A stretch of DNA of 6,237 bases from Thermoflexales bacterium. Its GTDB lineage: Bacteria > Chloroflexota > Anaerolineae > Fen-1058. Below, in pieces: positions 1 to 5,870 of the stretch. The notes beneath the pieces were generated by a model. The model was not told where the DNA came from and searched no databases. It saw only the letters and a list, made by a program, of their open reading frames with translations. The position numbers were made by a program, and so were the translations under genes. Location: NCBI GenBank assembly GCA_017999195.1, contig JAGOBP010000261.1, forward strand, positions 1 to 6,237, written 5' to 3'. Within the stretch, counting starts at the first letter, position 1; every line of letters begins with the position of its first letter.

Positions 1-899
1 ATCACGACGAAGAGCGCATCGCCCCACGTAAAGGCATAGTAATCGCGTAATTGGCCGATGAATTCAACCGGCTCGACATCGCCGGTGTAGAACGCATCGG
101 GCGCGGGCTGCGGATAGTAGGCGTTGCGTGCGGTCTGCGCCCACACCGCGACGTTATCGGCCGTGCCGTTAAGGTTCGCCAGCGACGCCTGCTCGTGATT
201 GCCGTTCACCAGGAACACAGGCGCGCCCACCCGGCCCAGCCAGTTGCGCTGATTGAGATACTGCGCGGCTACCGTTTGCGGATTCACCGTCTTCAGCGCG
301 TCCACACTGAAATCATCGCCGATGGTCAGATAAAAATCGGGTTGATCACTCGCCGCACTCAACAGTGTACGAACGTAAAGATCAGCATCGAATTGCTTGT
401 TGACACGCTCAGGATGCGAATCGCCTTGAAGGCCAAAGGTAAATGTGCTGCCCGCGGCGCGTTGAGTCATGAAGTTGCGCTCCGGGCCAATCGAGTTGGC
501 GTAGCGCAATCGGTAGTAGTAGCGCGTATTCGCTCGCAACTGATCGAGTGTGATCTCGATCGGGCTGCCACTGGGCGCACTCACCGCCGCCGATTGCTGA
601 TCGTAGGTCCCGGCGGTCGTGCCGTATTCCACCACGATGTCCATCGCAGCCACGGGCACGACGTTGAGCGTGATCGAGTGATCGGTGGGCCGCCCCAAAA
701 TTTCGGGCACGACGAAATCGGCATTGGCGGAGACGGGCGCAACAGTGGGATTTTTGACTTTAGGTTGAGCGGCCGAGGTCGCCGGAGCCGTGACCGTCGG
801 CGCAGAAGTGGACGATGGCATCGTCGCTTGCGGCGTGACGGTCACGGCTGAGGTGCAGGCTGTCAGGAGGGTGAGGCAAATAAGGATCAATCGTTTCAT
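1..899 (-). CDS. Lipoprotein metallophosphoesterase with FN3/purple-acid-phosphatase-like N-terminal domain (partial, C-terminus beyond window)
   Basis: A calcineurin-like phosphoesterase, probably exported and lipid-anchored, that would hydrolyse phosphoester bonds with a two-metal centre; the substrate cannot be told. The 299 residues present begin at an ATG (897-899) and stay open to the window edge, so the C-terminal metal-binding histidines are not seen. Residues 1-15 form a lipoprotein signal (MKRL, hydrophobic core, LTAC lipobox, Cys15). A Thr/Pro/Ala-rich linker runs to about 60. An FN3-like region (about 61-146) ends in TRYYYRLRY, typical of the N-terminal domain of purple acid phosphatases. 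The catalytic domain starts near 153, with GDSH (Asp160, His162), IGDD (Asp195) and GNHE (Asn234, His235), the expected first metal-ligand blocks. The ribosome binding site is weak (AAGAG). The gene lies 116 bp downstream of the 678-residue lipoprotein gene with no clear promoter between. The family is confident; the substrate is unknown. Confidence 0.9.
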   Translation of the reverse strand, partial: MKRLILICLTLLTACTSAVTVTPQATMPSSTSAPTVTAPATSAAQPKVKNPTVAPVSANADFVVPEILGRPTDHSITLNVVPVAAMDIVVEYGTTAGTYDQQSAAVSAPSGSPIEITLDQLRANTRYYYRLRYANSIGPERNFMTQRAAGSTFTFGLQGDSHPERVNKQFDADLYVRTLLSAASDQPDFYLTIGDDFSVDALKTVNPQTVAAQYLNQRNWLGRVGAPVFLVNGNHEQASLANLNGTADNVAVWAQTARNAYYPQPAPDAFYTGDVEPVEFIGQLRDYYAFTWGDALFVV

Positions 900-917
900 T
901 GTCGGGTCTCTTGAAGG

Positions 918-1006
918 GTCATTGCAAGCCGCCGTTTTTGCGGCGAAGCAATCTCTCGTTTTGAGCGGGGAGATTGCTTCGCTCGCTGGCGCTCGCTCGC
1001 AATGAC
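918..1006. repeat. Imperfect palindromic intergenic repeat (GTCATTGC / GAAGCAATCTC type)
   Basis: The ends are an exact 8-bp inverted pair, GTCATTGC (918-925) and GCAATGAC (999-1006). The core is an exact 13-bp inverted pair, GCGAAGCAATCTC (943-955) and GAGATTGCTTCGC (970-982), with a 14-nt loop. The left flank also contains a small hairpin, GCCGC (928-932) with GCGGC (940-944). The wording GTCATTGCGAG...GAAGCAATCTC resembles a non-coding palindromic repeat I recall as scattered between genes in several bacterial phyla. Only one copy is present here, so its repeat status is inferred from that resemblance. It fills most of the spacer between the two lipoprotein genes. It has no T-tract, so it is a poor intrinsic terminator, though it could stabilise or attenuate the transcript. 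Confidence 0.75.
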
Positions 1007-1015
1007 GTGATTAAT

Positions 1016-3052
1016 CTACTTGAACAAGAAGTCGGTGTTGGGAATGTCGGGCATGGCGACGGCTTGCGAGTACAGATACGCGCCGGTCGGGTGCGCCAGG
1101 TCGCCCAACAATTCTTGTCGCATCGCCGTGAGTTGTGCCTGCTGCTCGCTGGTCAAGGTTTGATTGACCTTGGTAAAGTTCACGGCCAAATTGTAGATGA
1201 TTTCGCCATCGTACGCGCCGTACTGTTCCATCAGGCCCAGCACCGTGGCTTGATCGGCGCTGCCGCCAGACTTGAACTTGCGTAACTCGGCGGCGACTTG
1301 TTCGCGCACCATCACGATGTTGGTGAGCGACGGCCGCTGAATGTCCACCAGGCCGGTGATCAATTGCGCCTGATCGGCATCCAACAGTTTCACCATCGCC
1401 TCGCCCAGGTCGCCCGTGAGATTGGTCGGGATGGCGTAGGTCGGATCACTCATCGCGTGGATGTCCTTCAGGTAAAACGATCCGAAGTACGTGCCATGCC
1501 GCTCCGGGCAGAAGTAGACATCCGCCTCGATCGAACCGGCGTACCAACTGAACATGTCCGCCGCATACGTCATCACCGCCACCTTCACATCCCGATCAAG
1601 TCCCTTGATGTCCGCGGGTTCTTCAACGCTGGGCCACTCTTTCATGCCTTTGCGATGCTGTGCATCGCCGCCGACCATCGCATCCAGCGCAGCGATCTGC
1701 GTTGCATCCATCGTGTTGATCAATTTGCCCATCAACTGCGCGCGCGCAAGACTGATTTCACCATCGAGCCGATACAGTTGCGCCGAATACGCTTTGACGG
1801 CGTCCTGGCTGAGGCCCCTCGTGCCGCTGGGCAAATCGTTGTTGATCAAGCGGCGGAAGGCATCCATCAACACGAAGCGCTCGTAACCATATTCGTTGAT
1901 CTGGCTGACCTGGCTCTTGGCTAGGGCCACCAATTCGGCGCGCTGCGCTTCGGTCAAGGTGTTGAGCATGTTCATCGCGGCGCTGGTCAAGAAGTCGCCC
2001 GCGTGGCCCATCTCACTCGAATCGTTGTCGCGCAAGTACTGAAAACCCCAGAAATCAGCCACTTTGCCGGGCGGGAAGAACGAGTCTGCACCCAGGTCGC
2101 CCGTCAAAAACGCCAGCGCATCGTAGGCGATGGTCATGCCCTGCGCCTTGTCGGAGATGGCCTGATCGATATTGTAGGCCGCGCCATTGGCATCGAGCGG
2201 CGCTTGCCCGGCTTGATCGGGCTGGCCACCACCCGATTGCTTGCCGTTACCGCCCGGTTGATTCTGATCCGCCGGGCCGCGCTGCGGCGAGCAGGCCAGT
2301 TGATTCTGCACCATCTCGCACACGCCGGTCTCCGCGCCCTGGGGCGAAGTAAATTCGCATGTCGCTTGCTCGGCTTTGTCCACGCAGGCCGCAATCGCTT
2401 CGGTGGGCGGCGTGCGATCATCGGCGGGTTGAGATTGCGCGGGCTGCGCGGTGTCACTTGCTGGCGCGGTGGTCGAGTTCACATCGCGGCTGTAGGTCAC
2501 GGACAGTTCAGCACTGGCGAGTGTGATGTCTTTGATTGCATTTAACAGCGTATCGCGATCAACTTGCGAAGCGGGCACAGAAATTTGCGGTTCGGCCGAG
2601 AGCGCATACACGGTGTAGATATAGTCTTTGGGGCCGGGGCCTTTAGAGCATGGCGGCGAGTATTCCACCAGCCCGGTGTTGTAGTTGTTGCCCAATGTGC
2701 CAAGACCGCTGACATCCTGGGGCAAACGGGTGACGCTGGCCGGGATGTTGTACAGCACCCAATACCAGTGAATGTCATCCGGCCCGGCAACGTGATGCAT
2801 GATCACGGCGTAACTCTTGGTGTTGGTTGGCGCGCCGCTCCACGCCAGAGCCAGCGTCGAACCGTCGCCATCGCACGTATACTCAACGGGCAATGTGCCG
2901 CCGTCGATCACTGCGGGGCTGGTCAGCGTGAAGGCAGACGCCGCGTTGGCCGATCGGGCCGCGAGATCGATCGGGGCTGCTGTTGGGCTGCAACCTGCCA
3001 GCCAGCCAATCAGTACCAACAAGCCTAGTAAACTCATCCATCGGGTCTTCAT
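1016..3052 (-). CDS. Large lipoprotein: YbhB/YbcL-type PEBP domain, four-cysteine module and duplicated C-terminal LTxxQ-motif domain
   Basis: A 678-residue, probably membrane-anchored extracytoplasmic protein of unknown function. Residues 1-21 are a lipoprotein signal with lipobox LAGC (Cys21). Residues 40-189 match the YbhB/YbcL phosphatidylethanolamine-binding fold: GPDDIHWYWVLYNIP (90-104), then SPPCSKGPGPKDYIYTVYALS (132-152) in place of the usual GPxPPxGxxH loop. A Pro/Gln/Ser linker leads to a four-cysteine module (Cys223, 232, 245, 254; spacing 8, 12, 8) and a Gly/Gln-rich spacer to about 290. The remainder (about 300-645) is two related copies: PPGKVADFWGFQYL (327) aligns with CPERHGTYFGSFYL (515), and DGEI recurs at 430 and 615. 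Four LTxxQ-like motifs lie at 366, 448, 557 and 633. The start at 3052 is fixed by AGGAGG (3059-3064) six bases upstream. PEBP members bind small ligands or inhibit proteases and kinases, but the activity of this protein is not predictable. Confidence 0.9.
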   Translation of the reverse strand: MKTRWMSLLGLLVLIGWLAGCSPTAAPIDLAARSANAASAFTLTSPAVIDGGTLPVEYTCDGDGSTLALAWSGAPTNTKSYAVIMHHVAGPDDIHWYWVLYNIPASVTRLPQDVSGLGTLGNNYNTGLVEYSPPCSKGPGPKDYIYTVYALSAEPQISVPASQVDRDTLLNAIKDITLASAELSVTYSRDVNSTTAPASDTAQPAQSQPADDRTPPTEAIAACVDKAEQATCEFTSPQGAETGVCEMVQNQLACSPQRGPADQNQPGGNGKQSGGGQPDQAGQAPLDANGAAYNIDQAISDKAQGMTIAYDALAFLTGDLGADSFFPPGKVADFWGFQYLRDNDSSEMGHAGDFLTSAAMNMLNTLTEAQRAELVALAKSQVSQINEYGYERFVLMDAFRRLINNDLPSGTRGLSQDAVKAYSAQLYRLDGEISLARAQLMGKLINTMDATQIAALDAMVGGDAQHRKGMKEWPSVEEPADIKGLDRDVKVAVMTYAADMFSWYAGSIEADVYFCPERHGTYFGSFYLKDIHAMSDPTYAIPTNLTGDLGEAMVKLLDADQAQLITGLVDIQRPSLTNIVMVREQVAAELRKFKSGGSADQATVLGLMEQYGAYDGEIIYNLAVNFTKVNQTLTSEQQAQLTAMRQELLGDLAHPTGAYLYSQAVAMPDIPNTDFLFK

Positions 3053-3058
3053 GTCAAA

Positions 3059-3064
3059 CCTCCT
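3059..3064 (-). promoter_or_regulatory. Strong Shine-Dalgarno site of the 678-residue lipoprotein gene
   Basis: On the minus strand the sequence reads AGGAGG, then six bases (TTTGAC), then the ATG at 3052. This is a full-consensus anti-16S match at near-ideal spacing, stronger than the sites of the other genes here, and it settles the start codon. Confidence 0.9.
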
Positions 3065-3200
3065 GTCGTGTGGTGTTGCTGATAAGTTACGCTAAAGATG
3101 TTCAGAAGTTGTTAGCGAGTCTTTCAGGTCTGATTGAGGTTTGGCGCTGGGCATCTGGCAAAAAGCGTGCGGCTTTAGTCAATATGGCCGCGCAAGATAA
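3065..3200. other. Spacer upstream of the 678-residue lipoprotein gene; no gene seen
   Basis: This stretch lies between the terminator of the dehydrogenase operon and the lipoprotein ribosome binding site, so it should hold that gene's promoter. I could not find a convincing -35/-10 pair; a TTCTGA/TATCAG pair with 17-bp spacing near the gene is only a weak candidate. A short inverted repeat, CGCTAA (3090-3095) with TTAGCG (3112-3117), could be a regulator site, but arms of 6 bp are close to chance level. Confidence 0.4.
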
Positions 3201-3233
3201 CAAAAAGGTCTTGCTGTTCAACGCAGCAAGACC
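3201..3233 (-). terminator. Rho-independent terminator of the TetR/CPBP/SDR operon
   Basis: Read on the minus strand, GGTCTTGCTG (3224-3233) pairs perfectly over 10 bp with CAGCAAGACC (3207-3216) around a 7-nt loop. It is followed at once by TTTTTGTTAT starting at 3206. It sits 35 bp past the dehydrogenase stop codon (3268-3270), as expected for the end of that transcript. The direction is clear because the T-tract is only on the minus-strand 3' side. Confidence 0.92.
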
Positions 3234-3267
3234 GGGCTTAACGGTTTCGGGGTGGACAAGCTTGGGC

Positions 3268-4119
3268 TTACGGCGGCGTGCCCGCCAGCCCGGTCAACCT
3301 CGCACTGACTTCCCACAAGCGATGCGCCACATCTTGATCATACGAAACCTTTGACGATTTCACGGCGCGGCTCTTCACGAAGTGTTGACCGCTGAGGTCC
3401 GCCACCTCCGGCGAAGTGGCCAGGTAAATCGCCGTCTCCGCCGCTTGCTCAGGCGTGACCATAAACGGCCGCCACGCGCGATTCATAAAGCCCTTGAAAC
3501 CCGTGTATTCGCGGCCAAAGTCCGTGGCCGTCATGCCCGGCTCCATGCTGTTCACACTCACGCCCGTACCCGCCAATCGCCGCGCCAATTCGTTCGTAAA
3601 CAGCACATTCGCCAACTTCGATTGGTTATACGCTTTATCCATATCGTAGCGGGTTTCGCCCTGCACATCATCGAAGTCCATCTTGCCCCACTTGTGCACC
3701 AGCGACGACACGTTCACGATGCGCGCCGGGGCGCTGGCCTGCAGCGCTTCACTCAGCAAGTTAGTCAGCAGAAACGGAGCCAGATGATTGACCGCAAAGG
3801 TCGTCTCGTACCCATCGACGGTGAGGGTGCGCTGAACTTTGGCGACGCCCGCGTTATTGATTAGGACGTGCAAGTGTTGATAACTCTTTTGAAAAGAAAC
3901 GGCGAGTTCGCGCACAGACGCCAGTGACGCTAGATCAGCCAACATCACATGCACTGCCGGGTTGCCGCTACTCGATCGGATTTCTTGCCGAGCGGCCTCG
4001 CCGCGTTCACGATCGCGACACACGATGATCACCGTCGCGCCACGCTGAGCCAGCCCCAACGCAATCGCTTTGCCAATGCCCCGATTGGCCCCGGTCACCA
4101 GACAAATCTTGTCCTTCAT
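3268..4119 (-). CDS. Short-chain dehydrogenase/reductase (retinol-dehydrogenase-like classical SDR)
   Basis: A 283-residue cytosolic NAD(P)(H)-dependent oxidoreductase acting on an unknown alcohol or carbonyl substrate. The Rossmann motif TGANRGIG is at 9-16, Asp62 follows beta-3, NNAG is at 88-91, Asn111 is the structural Asn, Ser139 ends NVSS, and Y164NQSK168 supplies the catalytic Tyr and Lys. The catalytic set is complete. Arg35 after beta-2 (VCRDRERG) suggests preference for NADP(H). The length and the EPGMTATDF segment (193-201) resemble RDH11-14/WW-domain-oxidoreductase-like SDRs. The reading frame stays open upstream to 4488, but homology begins exactly at the ATG at 4119. That ATG has AGAAGG seven bases upstream and overlaps the stop of the CPBP gene (ATGA), implying translational coupling. 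Last gene of the operon; terminator 35 bp downstream. Confidence 0.95.
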   Translation of the reverse strand: MKDKICLVTGANRGIGKAIALGLAQRGATVIIVCRDRERGEAARQEIRSSSGNPAVHVMLADLASLASVRELAVSFQKSYQHLHVLINNAGVAKVQRTLTVDGYETTFAVNHLAPFLLTNLLSEALQASAPARIVNVSSLVHKWGKMDFDDVQGETRYDMDKAYNQSKLANVLFTNELARRLAGTGVSVNSMEPGMTATDFGREYTGFKGFMNRAWRPFMVTPEQAAETAIYLATSPEVADLSGQHFVKSRAVKSSKVSYDQDVAHRLWEVSARLTGLAGTPP

Positions 4120-4931
4120 GCGACCACCTTCTCTTGCCGCGACAAATTCGCCGGTTTGAACACGACGATCACCAGCACGGCCCAGACCATCACGATGGTG
4201 CTCACCACGGCGGCCAATATGCCATTGCCCGCATCCGACGCCGAGATGAAGTTGAAGCAGCCATGCCAGATGATGACCATCAAGAGACTGCCGCCCGAAC
4301 TGTTGAACAGCCACGTGAACACGATCGCGCCCGCAATCAAGCCAATCACCCAGCCAATCGCAATTGCCGGATCGAACAGATAGAAAAATTGCGGTAGATG
4401 CCACAACGCCCACACTACCGCCAAAATCAGCGTGGCCGACAGTGCGCTGCGCCCCTGCTGCAAACGCGGTAGCGCATAACCGCGCCAACCCACTTCTTCA
4501 CCCAGGCCAAACGTCAACAGCCACAGCGCCAACGCGCCCAGGCCCAGCGGCGGCAGAAAATTCACCGTGCCCAGATCCGCCACGCTGATCGGCTCGCCCG
4601 TGGCGACGCCCAAGATCAGCGCGACGACCACGCCGATGATCAACGGCGAGAGCGCGGCCAGCCACCAGATCGGTCGAACCTTCCACATAAATATGCGTTG
4701 CCCCAATGCTTTCAAGCCGCTGGAGCCTTGACTCGCGCCGGTCACAATCAACGCGGACAGCAACGGCCCATACGCGACGAAGTAATGCGCCCAGGTCGGC
4801 AACAGCGGCGCGATCAAGCCTTGTTTAGCCAAGGCCAGCGGCACGCCAATCGCCCATGAAATGGCATACGCCAACACAAAATAAGCGATCAACTGTTTAG
4901 TTTCTTTGGCTGAAGACACGTTAGTTGACAT
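4116..4931 (-). CDS. CPBP family intramembrane glutamic endopeptidase homologue (CAAX protease/Abi family)
   Basis: A 271-residue polytopic membrane protein of the CPBP family (CAAX prenyl protease 2/bacteriocin-processing type), whose members cleave peptide bonds within the membrane. About seven or eight hydrophobic segments lie between residues 14 and 258. All signature motifs are present: EExxxR as E145EVGWR150, the second motif with His178 in WALWHLP, and the third, H223GCFN227. The active site is therefore intact and an active protease is likely, although substrates of bacterial members are mostly unknown. Roles described for relatives include bacteriocin self-immunity and processing of prenylated or peptide substrates. 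The start at 4931 has AGAGG (4941-4945) nine bases upstream and lies 14 bp after the TetR stop. The stop overlaps the dehydrogenase start by 4 nt. Middle gene of the three-gene operon. Confidence 0.93.
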   Translation of the reverse strand: MSTNVSSAKETKQLIAYFVLAYAISWAIGVPLALAKQGLIAPLLPTWAHYFVAYGPLLSALIVTGASQGSSGLKALGQRIFMWKVRPIWWLAALSPLIIGVVVALILGVATGEPISVADLGTVNFLPPLGLGALALWLLTFGLGEEVGWRGYALPRLQQGRSALSATLILAVVWALWHLPQFFYLFDPAIAIGWVIGLIAGAIVFTWLFNSSGGSLLMVIIWHGCFNFISASDAGNGILAAVVSTIVMVWAVLVIVVFKPANLSRQEKVVA

Positions 4932-4945
4932 GCGATAAGTCCTCT

Positions 4946-5629
4946 TTACTGAAGACCGAGCGTTTTGAGCATGTGCTCGATCTCAAAGTCAATGAAGGTG
5001 TTTACATCGTCCTGCACGAAGCCAGTCAGGTAGTTGTAGAGATACAGCGAGGTCATGCCGTGCAGCATGGCCCAACTGGCCAGCGCCAACTGCGTGACCA
5101 CTTCCGTGTACGGCATCCCGATCTGTCGCAAGGCCGCATAGCGCGCGTGGAGGCTGGCGGGCAAGGCGACTGCGCCATTGATCTGGCCCGCCGCGTCCGC
5201 CTCACCGATCACGCCCTGCACCACTAGGAAACTGCGCTGTGCCACTGGCCCCACTTCCGCCGCGAATTGATAACCCTCGATCGGCGTGCCGAACAACAAC
5301 TGATAGCGCTGCGCATTGCCGGCCGCCCACTGGAAATAGGCTTTGCAAATGGCGCGAAAACGCCCCGCGTGATCAGTCGGCGCACAGGCGTCCCGCCCGG
5401 CTTCCAGTGCGGCCGTAAACGAACTAAACGCATCGATCAACAACGTCGTGACCAGCGCATCACGGTCCTTGTAATATCGATACAGCGCGGGTGCGGTCAC
5501 GCCCATCTCGCGCGCGATCGCCCGCAGCGATAGCGCCGCCGCGCCTGTCTCACCGATCTGCCGCCAGGCCGTGGCGATGATCTCGTCGCGGGTGGCCGTT
5601 CGTTGTCGTTCCCTTCGAGTTGTTGCCAT
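4946..5629 (-). CDS. TetR/AcrR-family transcriptional repressor, WHG-domain type
   Basis: A 227-residue ligand-responsive DNA-binding protein, probably a dimer repressing its own operon. A basic N-terminus (MATTRRERQR) leads into a TetR helix-turn-helix: LSLRAIAREMGVTAPALYRYYKDRDALV (about 33-60), with the recognition helix near 43-52. The C-terminal ligand domain carries FGTPIEGY (113-120) and WAMLHG (186-191), the signature that names the WHG subgroup. The frame extends nine codons to a GTG at 5656, but I prefer the ATG at 5629: AAAGG lies about nine bases upstream, the basic tail is typical, and the GTG falls too close to the predicted transcript start to have a ribosome binding site. First gene of the operon with the CPBP protease and SDR genes. 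The 23-bp dyad over its promoter suggests autorepression. The inducer is unknown, perhaps a substrate of the dehydrogenase. Confidence 0.95.
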   Translation of the reverse strand: MATTRRERQRTATRDEIIATAWRQIGETGAAALSLRAIAREMGVTAPALYRYYKDRDALVTTLLIDAFSSFTAALEAGRDACAPTDHAGRFRAICKAYFQWAAGNAQRYQLLFGTPIEGYQFAAEVGPVAQRSFLVVQGVIGEADAAGQINGAVALPASLHARYAALRQIGMPYTEVVTQLALASWAMLHGMTSLYLYNYLTGFVQDDVNTFIDFEIEHMLKTLGLQ

Positions 5630-5656
5630 GCTCGCGCCTTTGTTATATATGCTCAC

Positions 5657-5679
5657 AATAGTTTACAGTGTTTACTATT
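5657..5679. promoter_or_regulatory. Probable TetR operator (23-bp dyad)
   Basis: On the plus strand the arms read AATAGT (5657-5662) and ACTATT (5674-5679), a perfect inverted pair. The centre ACAGTGT (5665-5671) is also symmetric, with only the TT/TT steps mismatching, so 9 of 11 base pairs obey the dyad. The segment also contains a direct repeat, GTTTAC AGT GTTTAC. It overlaps the predicted -10 hexamer and transcript start of the tetR promoter, where bound repressor would block RNA polymerase. Assignment to this TetR is inferred from position and symmetry. Confidence 0.8.
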
Positions 5680-5705
5680 TTACGCTTATCGCATTCAGAT
5701 GTCAA
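5677..5705 (-). promoter_or_regulatory. Sigma70-type promoter of the TetR/CPBP/SDR operon
   Basis: Minus strand: a perfect -35 hexamer TTGACA (5700-5705), a 17-bp spacer (5683-5699) and a -10 hexamer TAAAAT (5677-5682), one mismatch from TATAAT. Transcription should start near 5670, giving a leader of about 40 nt before the ATG at 5629. The -10 box lies inside the 23-bp dyad. This is a strong promoter that would need a repressor to stay quiet. Confidence 0.85.
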
Positions 5706-5739
5706 GGGGCAATCTCCGGCGACTGCGCCCGGCGGCCCA

Positions 5740-5756
5740 CCGCCGCATTGCGGCGG
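5740..5756. repeat. GC-rich hairpin in the spacer
   Basis: CCGCCGC (5740-5746) pairs perfectly with GCGGCGG (5750-5756) around a 3-nt loop. A competing stem, GGCGG (5731-5735) with CCGCC (5740-5744), overlaps it. There is no T-tract on either side and no adjacent gene end, so this is structure without an assigned role, possibly part of the repeat cluster that follows. Confidence 0.5.
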
Positions 5757-5787
5757 ACATGGGCAAGTCGCGGCAACCCAAACACAA

Positions 5788-5855
5788 AGTCGGCCTACGC
5801 CGACTGAGCCGACGGAGGTCGGCTTCGTGTAGTTGTAGGCGCGAATTCATTCGCC
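5788..5855. repeat. Paired-hairpin intergenic repeat candidate
   Basis: Two adjacent perfect 7-bp hairpins occur 1 nt apart: AGTCGGC (5788-5794) with GCCGACT (5799-5805), loop CTAC, and AGCCGAC (5807-5813) with GTCGGCT (5818-5824), loop GGAG. All four arms share the GTCGGC/GCCGAC core, so alternative pairings are possible. A third inverted pair, GCGAAT (5841-5846) with ATTCGC (5849-5854), follows 16 bp later within GGCGCGAATTCATTCGCC. The last motif resembles a GGCGAATTCATTCGCC element I recall as interspersed in some environmental bacterial genomes. Multi-copy status cannot be shown from one window. Confidence 0.6.
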
Positions 5856-5870
5856 ACAGCAATTGGCTTG

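Noticed and set aside
51..851. Plus-strand open frame of 266 codons
   Set aside because: It is antisense to the metallophosphoesterase gene, whose lipobox and GDxH/GNHE motifs are clear. The plus-strand translation is Arg/His-rich with no recognisable domain, as expected for a shadow frame in GC-rich DNA.
1298..2545. Plus-strand open frames at 1298-1924 and 2003-2545, and the minus-strand frame at 2134-2457
   Set aside because: All lie within the 678-residue lipoprotein gene in other frames. Their products are Arg-rich and lack domain signatures.
3382..3864. Plus-strand frame antisense to the dehydrogenase
   Set aside because: Arg/His-rich shadow frame with no ribosome binding site; the minus-strand SDR has the complete catalytic set.
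4120..4488. N-terminal extension of the dehydrogenase to 406 residues
   Set aside because: The extra 123 residues overlap the CPBP gene in another frame, have shadow-like composition, and precede the true SDR start MKDKICLVTGANRGIG, which has its own ribosome binding site.
5630..5656. Upstream GTG start for the TetR gene (236 residues)
   Set aside because: It lies about 14 nt from the predicted transcription start and has no ribosome binding site; the ATG at 5629 has AAAGG at good spacing.
5571..5807. Short plus-strand frame running out of the tetR start region into the spacer
   Set aside because: It crosses the tetR promoter and hairpins and encodes nothing recognisable.
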